Source of the DNA: JBKHJA01 sp046538375
GTDB taxonomy: Bacteria > Acidobacteriota > Aminicenantia > Aminicenantales > Aminicenantaceae
NCBI GenBank assembly: GCA_046538375.1
Contig: JBKHJA010000070.1
Span: 1 to 14,302, forward strand
DNA length: 14,302 nucleotides
Direction of reading: 5' to 3'
Positions 1-6,870 of this stretch are shown here, piece after piece; within the stretch, counting starts at the first letter, position 1, and every line of letters begins with the position of its first letter. A model generated the notes under the pieces. That model was not told the DNA's origin, made no database searches, and saw only the letters and a list, made by a program, of their open reading frames with translations. The position numbers were made by a program, and so were the translations under genes.

Positions 1-76
1 GGGTGAGCGAGGGGTCTCGAACCCCCAACCTCTGGATCCACAGTCCAGTGCTCTGACCTGTTGAGCTACGCTCACC
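1..76 (-). tRNA. tRNA-His (anticodon GUG), 3' end at window edge
   Basis: On the minus strand this stretch folds into a full cloverleaf. The acceptor arm is GTGAGCG (75-69) against CGCTCAC (9-3). The D arm is GCTC/GAGC. The anticodon stem CTGGA/TCCAG encloses the loop CTGTGGA, so the anticodon is GTG (His). The T arm closes the loop TTCGAGA with four G-C pairs and one G-U pair. Base 76 gives an encoded G at position -1 opposite the discriminator C73 (base 2). This extra G-1:C73 pair is the known identity element of tRNA-His and supports the call independently of the anticodon. Base 1 would be C74, so whether CCA is encoded cannot be seen. The gene lies downstream of era on the same strand, about 86 bases after its stop. 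Confidence 0.96.
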
Positions 77-92
77 ATTGATGCGGGATAGA

Positions 93-121
93 ATTTTCGC
101 ATCTATCAGAGATAAAGTCAA
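93..121 (-). promoter_or_regulatory. candidate promoter for tRNA-His
   Basis: On the minus strand TTGACT (121-116) is followed after 17 bases by GAAAAT (98-93). The -35 matches the sigma70 consensus at five of six positions and the -10 at four of six. Transcription would start around base 86, about ten bases before the mature tRNA 5' end. No convincing terminator separates era from the tRNA, so read-through from the era operon is also possible. Confidence 0.4.
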
Positions 122-162
122 CAGATTGAGACCAGATGCGAATTAATGCGGTCTAGCCGCTC

Positions 163-1098
163 TTATTTTTGTCCTTCGATGAGATCAAGCACACGGGCGG
201 AGTCCCGCCATCTCTGTTTGACTTTCACCCCCAGATCTAGATAGATCTTCGCCCCCAGAATCTGCTCCATTTCCAGACGGGCTTCTTTTCCGATGGTTCT
301 GATCATGTGGCCCTGCCTGCCGATGATGATCCTGCGGTGGCTGGGTTTTTCCACAAAGATGAAGGCTTTGATGTATTTTCTCATCCTCTCCTGAGTGGAG
401 TCAGAAGATTCAGAAGAGGAGGCCCCAGGAGGTTTTCTCCCCGGTCTGTCTTCTATTCTTTCGATATACACAGCGGTCACAAAAGGGAGCTCCTGCCGCA
501 CATGATTTAAGACTTTCTCCCGGATGATTTCTGAAAGCAGAAACCGCTGGGACTGGTCGGATATTTCTTGGTCAGAGTAAATTTTCTCAGCCTGGGGCAG
601 ATACTCATAAATTTTATCTTCCAGCAGGTCAAGGCTGGTGCCTCTTAAAGCGGAGATAGGGATAATCTCTTTAAAATCCAGAAGGTCCTTATAGTGGTCG
701 ATAATAAGAAGAATTTTTTCCTTTTTGACTATATCCACTTTGTTGATAAGAAGGATAATGGGAGTTGAGATTTGCTTCAGAGTGTGGATAACGAACTGAT
801 CGCCGTGGCCGAATTTTTGGGTGGCATCGATGAGCAGATTGATAAGATCTGAGGTTTCCAGAGATGAGTAGACGATGTTCATCATTCTTTTATTCAGGCT
901 GTGGAGAGGTTTGTGGATGCCGGGATTATCCACAAAGATAATCTGTCCTTTTTCCGTGGTTTTAATCCCCAGGATGCTGGTTCTTGTGGTCTGAGGCTTA
1001 TCAGAAATGATGGCGATTTTTTGGCCTAAAAGCCTGTTGAGCAGAGTGGATTTTCCCACATTGGGCCGTCCCACCAGGGCCACGTATCCGACTTTCAT
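163..1098 (-). CDS. era: GTPase Era (ribosome small-subunit assembly)
   Basis: Era is an essential GTPase that binds 16S rRNA near its 3' end through a C-terminal KH domain during 30S maturation. Visible motifs are G1 GRPNVGKS (residues 10-17), TTRT (37-40), G3 DNPG (57-60), G4 NKVD (119-122), G5 SALRG (149-153) and a KH GxxG loop, GRQG (260-263). I chose the ATG at 1098 because AGGTGG lies five bases upstream. A GTG nine bases earlier (1107) is in frame but badly placed for that site. Two oddities: G3 is DNPG where Era proteins normally have DTPG, and a hydrophilic stretch rich in Ser, Arg and Pro (about 217-241) lengthens the segment just before the KH domain. At 311 aa it is slightly long for the family. 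It is the last protein gene of the minus-strand operon, about 33 bases after the CorC-like gene. Confidence 0.97.
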   Translation of the reverse strand: MKVGYVALVGRPNVGKSTLLNRLLGQKIAIISDKPQTTRTSILGIKTTEKGQIIFVDNPGIHKPLHSLNKRMMNIVYSSLETSDLINLLIDATQKFGHGDQFVIHTLKQISTPIILLINKVDIVKKEKILLIIDHYKDLLDFKEIIPISALRGTSLDLLEDKIYEYLPQAEKIYSDQEISDQSQRFLLSEIIREKVLNHVRQELPFVTAVYIERIEDRPGRKPPGASSSESSDSTQERMRKYIKAFIFVEKPSHRRIIIGRQGHMIRTIGKEARLEMEQILGAKIYLDLGVKVKQRWRDSARVLDLIEGQK

Positions 1099-1131
1099 GC
1101 TGTCCACCTATAAGTTTTATGATAGTGAGAT

Positions 1132-2367
1132 CTAACGGACCGGTCCTTTTTTCTCTTCCCTGTCAATTTTCAACTTTTTTATTCTTTTCTGGTCGACATC
1201 TAAGATTTCAAAGGATAAGCCTTTGATGGTGAATTTTTCACCCGGCTTGGGGAATCGGCCCAGGTGGTGGGTGATGAGACCGCTGATGGTGATGTATTCT
1301 TCTTCAGCCAGATCCAGGTCAAAAAGCTCCTCGATATCTTCCACATCTGCATCTCCCAGTACCACGTACTGGAAAGGGCCTATTTTCTTTATAAGGGTTT
1401 CTTCGATATCGTATTCATCCTGAATTTCCCCCACGATTTCTTCAACCAGGTCCTCCATGGTCACCAGCCCGGATACACCCCCATGCTCGTCAACCACGAT
1501 GGCTATCTTTTGCTTTCTTTTCTGAAATTCATTGAGAAGTTCAGCCACCTTCATGGATTCTGGGACGAAATAGACCGGACGAACAAGAGGCGCGATAGAA
1601 TCATTTTTGTATTTGTCAGTAGAGAATTTCAGTAAATCCTTGGCAATCACCATTCCCTCGATGTTGTCCACCCTGTCTTTGTAGACGGGAATCCGGGAAT
1701 GCTTTTCTCTTATAACTAACTCTCTGAGTATGTGGATGGTGGCATCATGCCGGATACAAATCATATCCACCCGAGGGGTCATGATTTCCCTGACCACTGT
1801 ATCGCCAAATTCAACCACGCTCCTCAAAAGGGGGCCTTCTTCCTTTTCGATGAGTCCTTCCTCCTTGGCTTCATCGATAAAAGCTTGAATTTCTTCTTGG
1901 GAGGCTTCACGTTCTTCCTCTTCTGCTTTCTCATGGCTCTCTCTCTTGGCCAGGGAAAGAAGGGGCTTGAACAGGAGATAGGGAAATTTGTAAGAAGAGA
2001 GGAGCATTCCCAGAGTTTTCTCCCTGTCTATAGAATTGATGAGGCGGGGGAGGAGGTCAAAAAAGAGCATATAACTGGCAAAAGAAACCAGGAACAGCCA
2101 GAAAGGCCAAAATTTTGATTGTGGGAAAACCAGGTAGAGATAAATGAAAAAGGCAACCACAAACAGTATCCTCACATACTCGAGAGCAGTCTTGAGCTCG
2201 TCATAGACTTCGAGGATTTCTCCTCGAAAGCGCTTTTCTCTGTCTTCAAGAAAACGGCTGAGAGAGATTTTGGAAAAAGATCTTAGGGACATGTAAAAAA
2301 GAGAAAACAGAAAGGCAGCCAGAAAGCTGATCCCGAATCCAGCCCATTTTATGTACTCAATTTCCAT
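1132..2367 (-). CDS. membrane CBS-domain protein, CorC/HlyC family (DUF21-like N-terminus)
   Basis: This 411-residue membrane protein belongs to the hemolysin C/CorC group, linked in other bacteria to Mg2+ and Co2+ homeostasis. Three hydrophobic segments are visible at about 8-28, 65-82 and 86-106, which looks like a reduced or diverged DUF21 region. An acidic linker (145-180) follows. The first CBS motif carries MTPR (196-199). The second contains VDEHGGVSGLVTMEDL (292-307), typical of the family. The C-terminal CorC_HlyC (transporter-associated) domain spans about 327-402. It overlaps ybeY by 11 bases, suggesting translational coupling. The order PhoH-YbeY-CorC-like matches ybeZ-ybeY-ybeX of Proteobacteria. 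The family is clear, but the transported ion or exact role cannot be read from sequence. I therefore give no symbol. Confidence 0.93.
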   Translation of the reverse strand: MEIEYIKWAGFGISFLAAFLFSLFYMSLRSFSKISLSRFLEDREKRFRGEILEVYDELKTALEYVRILFVVAFFIYLYLVFPQSKFWPFWLFLVSFASYMLFFDLLPRLINSIDREKTLGMLLSSYKFPYLLFKPLLSLAKRESHEKAEEEEREASQEEIQAFIDEAKEEGLIEKEEGPLLRSVVEFGDTVVREIMTPRVDMICIRHDATIHILRELVIREKHSRIPVYKDRVDNIEGMVIAKDLLKFSTDKYKNDSIAPLVRPVYFVPESMKVAELLNEFQKRKQKIAIVVDEHGGVSGLVTMEDLVEEIVGEIQDEYDIEETLIKKIGPFQYVVLGDADVEDIEELFDLDLAEEEYITISGLITHHLGRFPKPGEKFTIKGLSFEILDVDQKRIKKLKIDREEKKGPVR

Positions 2368-2782
2368 TTGATCCTTCGAGCATAAGATTTCTTATTTTTT
2401 CTTCTTCCTCCTCCATCCCTTGGGCATGCTCGTATCCAAGCAGATGAAGGAAGCCGTGTACGGTCAGTATTTCCAGTTCTCTTTCCAGGCCGTGTTTTTC
2501 GGGGAAACACTGCTTGAATGCCTGGGGAACGGAAATGATGATATCGCCCAGATAGAATTTGCCATCCGGGCTGTCCTCTCTGATAGGGAAGCTCAGCACA
2601 TCTGTGGGAGAATCTTTTTTCAGGAATTGACGGTTTAATCTGGTTATGGTTCTGGTATCCACGAACACCACAGCCCCTTCTGGATTTTTTAACTTGTAGT
2701 GGCGGATGAGTCTTTTTAACAAAGCTTCAAATCTTTTGGTGTTGATCCAGTACTTTTTTTGTTGATTTATTATTTGCATCAT
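2357..2782 (-). CDS. ybeY: endoribonuclease YbeY (16S rRNA maturation)
   Basis: YbeY is a zinc-dependent single-strand endoribonuclease needed for 16S rRNA 3'-end maturation and 70S quality control. The metal-binding signature HGFLHLLGYEH is present (H109, H113 and H119 counted from the chosen start). It is preceded by the family motif SPTDVLSFP (58-66) and LGDIIIS (78-84). An open frame extends to a TTG at 2833. I prefer the tandem ATGATG at 2782/2779 because YbeY proteins begin shortly before a segment like MQIINQQKKY. Neither start has a clear Shine-Dalgarno site. The gene overlaps the 3' end of pgpH by about 56 bases and the next gene by 11, so translation is probably coupled. It works in the same process as Era and probably PhoH. 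Confidence 0.95.
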   Translation of the reverse strand: MMQIINQQKKYWINTKRFEALLKRLIRHYKLKNPEGAVVFVDTRTITRLNRQFLKKDSPTDVLSFPIREDSPDGKFYLGDIIISVPQAFKQCFPEKHGLERELEILTVHGFLHLLGYEHAQGMEEEEEKIRNLMLEGSNGN

Positions 2783-5126
2783 CAGAATTTTTGGGTTTTC
2801 CTGCTTTTTTGTTTGTCTTCTTTTCGAATTCAAACCCGGGATAATCCAGTCTTTTCTGATAAATGGAGTTCAGGCTGGAAAGAAAGGAGGAGGCGATGGT
2901 TCTCAGTTCTTTAAACGAGAAGTCGCATTCGTCAAGCTGGCCGTCCTGGACATAATTGTTAAAAATGTCGATGATGACCTTCTTCAGGTTGGCTTCGGTA
3001 GGCGTTTTCAGGCTTCGCGATGCTGCCTCCACGGAATCGGCCAGCATGATCAAGGCCGCCTCTTTGCTTTGAGGTTTGGGACCCGGATACCGGTAGCTCT
3101 CTTCGCCTATTTTATGCATTTCCGGGTCGTATTTTTCCCTGGCTTTATGGTAGAAGTACCTGACCAGTGAATTTCCGTGATGCTGGGCAATGATCTCTTT
3201 TATCTTTTTAGGAAGCTTCAATTTTTTCGCTCTCTCCAGGCCTTCTTTGACGTGGTTGACGATGACCAAAGTGCTCATGCTGGGTTTAAGGTCTCTGTGC
3301 ATATCCGGATTTCTGGTCCTGTTTTCGATGAAATATTCAGGTCTCTTGAGCTTGCCTATATCGTGGTAAAGAGATCCAGCTTTGACCAGCATGGAATTCA
3401 ATTTGATCTCCTCAGCCGCTTTCCCAGATAAAGAGGCCACCATCAAAGAATGATGGTAAGAGCCGGGTGCCTCCATGGCCATCTTTCTGAAGATAGGAAG
3501 GTCAGAATTGGTGAGTTCAAGGAGCTTGGATTGGGTGAGGAAGCCAAACACGTGTTCAAACACAGGCAGGAAAATAAAGGCCAAAGTGGCACTCAACAGT
3601 CCTCCCATGATTCCCATCACAATTTCACTGGACAGAAGCTCGAGTGAGCCCATTTTTTCTTTGATCAGATGGATGGTGATGACCACAAACATATTGATGG
3701 GGGCCACCACAAAGATTCCTGCCCGGAAAGGGCTGCTTCTTTTTTGTTTTCCATAATATTTTGTGCCGTAGATGGCAGCAAAGCCACCTATGAGGCAGAA
3801 AACCATCAGATAGAAGTTCGCTTTGAACAGATAGCCCACCAGCAGGCTGTTCAGGACAGCATAGATGAGGGCCACCGTGGAACCGGTAAGGAAGGAGAAG
3901 AGAAACACACCGAACTGGAAGGGGAAGACATATCGGTAGGGTTCTAAATTATTCAGCAGGAAGAAACTGCTGCTCTCGCTGAAGGTCTCGGCCAGGAAAA
4001 GCGAGAGTTTGTAGAAGAGAAGGCTCAGGAGAAGAACGGTGCCCATCATGATGAAATTTTTTATGGCTTGTTTGAATTTAAGCAGCGATTTGAGGTAATA
4101 CCAGAGGGTTAAAAACAGGAGACCGAACAGAAGGAATGTTCCAGAAAAGCTGGTCACCCAACTGGGTTTAGCCCTGAGATTCTGGTTGATGATTTGTATT
4201 TGTTTGATAGCTTCTTGGTCGACTTCATCCCCTTTGCGCACGATCATTTTGCCTTTTTTTATGGTGTAAAAGACTGTCTCCACTTTATCCCTGGCTTCTC
4301 TTTCCCGGCTGTCGGTTTTCACATTGTTGTAGGTGAGATTGGGAGATATGAAGAGATGAGAAAGTGCGGTGAGGGTGGATTTTTCTGTTGGGGAGAGATC
4401 CAGATCCTCTATTTCCCGGGATAACTGCTGCTTGGCTTCTTCAACATCCAGAATCTCCGTGATCCTGGCATGTTTTTCTCTCGCCGGAGCCATGGATAAA
4501 ATCATTCCTTTTTCTTCTTCTCCCCGGATGAGCAGATTCTTGGAGAGGATGATGCCCTGTTCTAAAGTCTTGCCCAGAAGGTTAATCAGGTTTTCTTCGA
4601 TGACCGGGGAGAATTTGATCCTGGCCAGGTTTTTTACGGCCTGGGTGGGAATTTTAAGATTATAACTATCAGAGATGTCCTTCTTAAAATTCTCTATTTT
4701 CTTGGCTGTTAGGGAGCCTTCAAACTGCTCTCTTCCCCGCGCAAAAAGTTCTCTGATATTTTTTTCTGCATTTTGAAAAACGCTCATGTCAAGATCGTAA
4801 ACAGGAGATACGGCCTGGGCCGCTTCTCTTTTTCTTTTTTCCGTGGTTTCTTTGTCCACTATGGTCAGATCCACCGGCGCTACCACGTCAGAAGAGGCGA
4901 TTTCTCCTTCCTGGAGCAAGGGCAGGGATTTCGATGGCAAATAAGAAATGAAGTAAGCGATTAAGGCCACAAAAATGAAAAGGAAAAGAAACGGATTCTG
5001 GATCAGCTTTGGCAGGAAACTGAGCCTGTCCTCCTTTTTTGGGGGCGGTGCCTTTTTTTTGGTTTTTTGCAGTTTAGGGCCTTTGTTCTTGAAGAGCTTG
5101 AGATTTTTGAAAGAGATGGAATTCAT
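2727..5126 (-). CDS. pgpH: 7TM-HD phosphohydrolase, PgpH-like (probable c-di-AMP phosphodiesterase)
   Basis: This 799-residue protein has the PgpH/YqfF layout. A basic cytoplasmic N-terminus leads to one membrane helix (about 44-63). Next comes a large extracytoplasmic domain (about 70-320), then a cluster of membrane helices (about 325-345, 357-378, 397-455, 468-488, 502-523). A cytoplasmic HD domain closes the protein. HD-domain ligands are visible: H558/H559, the H588-D589 pair in LYHDIGK, H625, H649/H650 in QHHG, and D697 in LADSVEA. Characterised members such as Listeria PgpH hydrolyse c-di-AMP, so that substrate is inferred. The start codon directly follows the phoH stop (TAAATG) with no intervening base. 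The last 35 or so residues are basic and low in complexity, and they are encoded where ybeY overlaps. No diadenylate cyclase gene is in the window. Confidence 0.92.
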   Translation of the reverse strand: MNSISFKNLKLFKNKGPKLQKTKKKAPPPKKEDRLSFLPKLIQNPFLFLFIFVALIAYFISYLPSKSLPLLQEGEIASSDVVAPVDLTIVDKETTEKRKREAAQAVSPVYDLDMSVFQNAEKNIRELFARGREQFEGSLTAKKIENFKKDISDSYNLKIPTQAVKNLARIKFSPVIEENLINLLGKTLEQGIILSKNLLIRGEEEKGMILSMAPAREKHARITEILDVEEAKQQLSREIEDLDLSPTEKSTLTALSHLFISPNLTYNNVKTDSREREARDKVETVFYTIKKGKMIVRKGDEVDQEAIKQIQIINQNLRAKPSWVTSFSGTFLLFGLLFLTLWYYLKSLLKFKQAIKNFIMMGTVLLLSLLFYKLSLFLAETFSESSSFFLLNNLEPYRYVFPFQFGVFLFSFLTGSTVALIYAVLNSLLVGYLFKANFYLMVFCLIGGFAAIYGTKYYGKQKRSSPFRAGIFVVAPINMFVVITIHLIKEKMGSLELLSSEIVMGIMGGLLSATLAFIFLPVFEHVFGFLTQSKLLELTNSDLPIFRKMAMEAPGSYHHSLMVASLSGKAAEEIKLNSMLVKAGSLYHDIGKLKRPEYFIENRTRNPDMHRDLKPSMSTLVIVNHVKEGLERAKKLKLPKKIKEIIAQHHGNSLVRYFYHKAREKYDPEMHKIGEESYRYPGPKPQSKEAALIMLADSVEAASRSLKTPTEANLKKVIIDIFNNYVQDGQLDECDFSFKELRTIASSFLSSLNSIYQKRLDYPGFEFEKKTNKKAGKPKNSDDANNKSTKKVLDQHQKI

Positions 5127-6080
5127 TTACTTTTTCTTTGATTTTCCCTCAGCTTTTTGGTAAGCCTTTATGATTTTCTGAACCAGACGGTGCCTGACCA
5201 CATCCTTGTGGTTGAAATGGATAAAGCCGATTTCTTTTATGGAAGAGAGAATCTTTATGGCATGCAATACCCCAGATTTTTCTGGATGAGGAAGATCAAT
5301 CTGGGTGATGTCAGCTGTGACCACCAGTTTGGAGTCAAAGCCTGCCCTGGTCAGAATCATCTTCATCTGTTCTTTGGTGGTGTTTTGGGCTTCATCCAGG
5401 ATAATGAAGGAGCTGTTTAGGGTCCTTCCCCTCATGTAGGCTAAAGGAGCGATTTCTATGATTCCTTTTTCCATCAACTGATTGGCCTGTTCTGATCGGG
5501 CCAGGTCGAAAAGAGCGTCATAAAGAGGCCGCAGATAAGGATTGATTTTTTGGTATATGTCCCCTGGCAAAAACCCTAATTTTTCCCCTGCTTCCACCGC
5601 CGGCCGGGTGAGGATGATGCGGTTGACAGACTTGTTTTGAAGGTAGGAGAGGGCCATGGCCATGGCCAGGTAGGTTTTCCCGGTTCCAGCCGGTCCTATC
5701 CCGAAGACCAGGTCATACCTCTTTATGGCCTGGAGGTATTCCTGCTGGTTGTAGCTTTTTGGAGTCACAGATTTGCGTGATAAGTCCAGAGCTTCGGCCG
5801 GGGCATATTTTTCCAGCCGATGACTGAGGCCTTCCTCCAGAAGGTCGAGGGCAATATTGAAGTCTTCTTCTTTCAAGTGGTATCCCTTTTCTTCCAGTTC
5901 TCCTATTTTATCAAAGTAATATTTAGCAAATTCCACTTTTTGGGGCGGTCCATCGATCAGTATACTGTCACCCCTGACCGCCAGTGAGATTCCCAGCCTC
6001 TTTTCCATTTTTTTCAGGTTCTTATCCAGAACACCAGAGAAAACGGTTCTCTTGGCATAGGGGTGTTCGATTTTCTCCAT
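5127..6080 (-). CDS. phoH: PhoH-like ATPase (YbeZ)
   Basis: This is a 317-residue cytoplasmic P-loop ATPase of the PhoH/YbeZ family. YbeZ is associated with YbeY and with RNA helicase-like or ribosome-maturation functions. Walker A is GPAGTGKT (129-136) and Walker B is IILDEAQN (226-233). The N-terminal 100 residues have the usual small KH-like pattern (LDKNLKKMEKRLGI ... VRGDSILIDG). The ATG at 6080 is the only plausible start, because an in-frame TAA lies 12 codons upstream. There is no clear Shine-Dalgarno sequence before it, and the leader contains CCTCCCCC instead. It is first in the minus-strand operon, about 35 bases after the likely transcription start, and its stop abuts the pgpH start. 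Confidence 0.95.
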   Translation of the reverse strand: MEKIEHPYAKRTVFSGVLDKNLKKMEKRLGISLAVRGDSILIDGPPQKVEFAKYYFDKIGELEEKGYHLKEEDFNIALDLLEEGLSHRLEKYAPAEALDLSRKSVTPKSYNQQEYLQAIKRYDLVFGIGPAGTGKTYLAMAMALSYLQNKSVNRIILTRPAVEAGEKLGFLPGDIYQKINPYLRPLYDALFDLARSEQANQLMEKGIIEIAPLAYMRGRTLNSSFIILDEAQNTTKEQMKMILTRAGFDSKLVVTADITQIDLPHPEKSGVLHAIKILSSIKEIGFIHFNHKDVVRHRLVQKIIKAYQKAEGKSKKK

Positions 6081-6121
6081 ATCAGATGCTGGGGGAGGAT
6101 TCTGTATCCATTTTTAATCAA

Positions 6122-6150
6122 TTTAAACACCAAATCCCAGCCTTTGTCAA
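6122..6150 (-). promoter_or_regulatory. promoter of the phoH-pgpH-ybeY-corC-era operon
   Basis: On the minus strand a perfect -35 TTGACA (6150-6145) is followed, after 17 bases, by TTTAAA (6127-6122). The -10 matches TATAAT at four of six positions. The expected start near 6115 leaves a leader of about 35 bases before the phoH ATG. No other good promoter was seen inside the operon. Confidence 0.65.
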
Positions 6151-6184
6151 GGCAAGGTTGATCTGGCATTTCCTATGATACAGG

Positions 6185-6493
6185 GAGTGAGGGTTGGGGT
6201 TCTGAAGCACGCTGATTTTCCCCAGCGAGTCCTCGGAGGGGGAACAGCTCCGCTTTCCCCCTTCCGACGCTCGCCCCGATTCCATCGGGCCTCCCTGCCT
6301 CCCCTTCTCGAGCGGAGGATAAGACCTCCGCTCTGCGACCAAAGGGACATATCCCCTTGGAACCCCAACTGATTTGTGGAAAGCCACAAATCAGGAAAAT
6401 TAGCTCCCATTCGGACTTCACTCTTCTCTCCTTCGGAGAGAAACCATGCCCGTTCAGTCCTCATAGGGGCTTCCTCACTCCAATCCCTCACTC
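6185..6493 (+). repeat. structured element, copy A (expanded; probable non-coding RNA)
   Basis: This is one of two related non-coding elements. The outer stem pairs 6185-6197 with 6480-6493 (one bulged T) and continues G6198.T6479, G6199-C6478, T6200-A6477. A symmetric TCT/CTC loop follows (6201-6203, 6474-6476). Next is stem P2, GAAGC (6204-6208) with GCTTC (6469-6473). Stem H2 pairs GCTGATTTTCC (6211-6221) with GGAAAATTAGC (6394-6404), including G6214.T6401. Stem H3 is TTCTCTCC-TTC-GGAGAGAA (6424-6442). The conserved single-stranded block CCATGCCCGTTCAG lies at 6444-6457. All parts occur in the same order in copy B. The H2 loop here holds about 170 extra bases. The G.U pairs favour the plus strand. 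A TATGAT (6174-6179) would start transcription near the element's first base, but it has no good -35. The family is unrecognised. Confidence 0.75.
6222..6393 (+). other. G+C-rich hairpin array inside the H2 loop of copy A
   Basis: After the loop start shared with copy B (CCAGCGAG), copy A carries extra sequence made largely of hairpins. GGGGGAA/TTCCCCC (6238-6244, 6255-6261) encloses AGC-TCC-GCT and is extended outward by CGGA/TCCG (6234-6237, 6263-6266). CCCGAT-TCC-ATCGGG lies at 6275-6289. GAGCGGAGG/CCTCCGCTC (6310-6318, 6325-6333) is followed by an imperfect CCAA...TTGG hairpin (about 6339-6360). TGATTTGTGG/CCACAAATCA (6370-6379, 6384-6393) closes with the loop AAAG. Copy B has only a seven-base loop at this place. 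It could be an insertion in A, a deletion in B, or a variable peripheral domain of an RNA. Confidence 0.6.
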
Positions 6494-6564
6494 TACTGAA
6501 CTTTTTTTACGCGTTTTCCAAAATGAAGTTTAAAAAATAATGGTACACGGACTTTTTGGAGTGC

Positions 6565-6593
6565 TTGAAAAAAAGGCGAGGGTGATGTATAAA
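6565..6593 (+). promoter_or_regulatory. promoter of the plus-strand RHH-sat operon
   Basis: TTGAAA (6565-6570) and TATAAA (6588-6593) are separated by exactly 17 bases, each matching five of six sigma70 consensus positions. The start would be near 6600, giving a leader of about 55 bases before the ATG at 6655. A short inverted repeat TGAT-N6-ATCA (6583-6596) overlaps the -10 box and could be an operator, but the arms are only four bases. Confidence 0.6.
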
Positions 6594-6654
6594 TCATATT
6601 CACAGGCAAAAGATATCATAAGACTGCCAAATTCACTGAGATAAGGAGCTTAAC

Positions 6655-6870
6655 ATGGAAAAAGAATTCAAAACCGTATCCATTCCCACCTCCTTGTACA
6701 AGAAAATAGAGGAAAAGATCAAGGATTCAGAAATCAGCTCTGTTTCCAGCTACGTGACCAAAGTTCTGAGAGAGAGCCTTTCCAGAGAAGAAGATACTCA
6801 ACAGCCGTTGAGCAAAGAGGATGAGGAAAAAGTCAAACAGAGACTCAAAGATTTAGGATATATAGATTAA
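6655..6870 (+). CDS. small ribbon-helix-helix-like (CopG-type) protein
   Basis: This is a 71-residue charged protein with AAGGAG (6643-6648) six bases before the ATG. Residues 5-10 (FKTVSI) could form a single beta strand. They are followed by a helix (about 12-22) and a second helix around SSVSSYVTKVLRESL (29-43). This strand-helix-helix pattern is that of ribbon-helix-helix DNA-binding proteins such as CopG and antitoxins. The last third is highly charged and ends in VKQRLKDLGYID. It is the first gene after the plus-strand promoter, 138 bases before sat, with no toxin-like partner next to it. It may be an autoregulator or a regulator of the sulfate-activation genes. That role is inferred from position only, and the fold assignment rests on pattern alone. 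Confidence 0.7.
   Translation: MEKEFKTVSIPTSLYKKIEEKIKDSEISSVSSYVTKVLRESLSREEDTQQPLSKEDEEKVKQRLKDLGYID

Larger units (their letters stand above)
6081..6654. other. 574-base divergent non-coding region
   Basis: This gap separates the two divergent gene blocks. From left to right it holds the phoH leader, a minus-strand promoter (6122-6150), structured element copy A (6185-6493), a run of seven T (6502-6508), an A/T-rich stretch, and a plus-strand promoter (6565-6593). Several overlapping open frames cross 6118-6491 on both strands, but none has a ribosome binding site or a recognisable protein pattern. They are best explained by the structured repeat. Confidence 0.8.

Noticed and set aside
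149..161. GCGG/CCGC hairpin after era as a terminator
   Set aside because: Only four base pairs and no T-run follow on the minus strand.
6118..6491. Several overlapping open frames of 65-114 codons on both strands across copy A
   Set aside because: No ribosome binding sites, low-complexity products with no domain pattern, and all lie over the hairpin-rich element. They reflect G+C-rich structured DNA.
6185..6508. Copy A as a rho-independent terminator (T-run at 6502-6508)
   Set aside because: No plus-strand gene lies upstream to terminate, eight bases separate the stem from the T-run, and copy B has no T-run. The shared structure is far more elaborate than a terminator.
6655..6870. Toxin-antitoxin pair led by the RHH-like protein
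   Set aside because: No toxin-like gene is adjacent. The next gene is sat, and the gap shows no supported frame.
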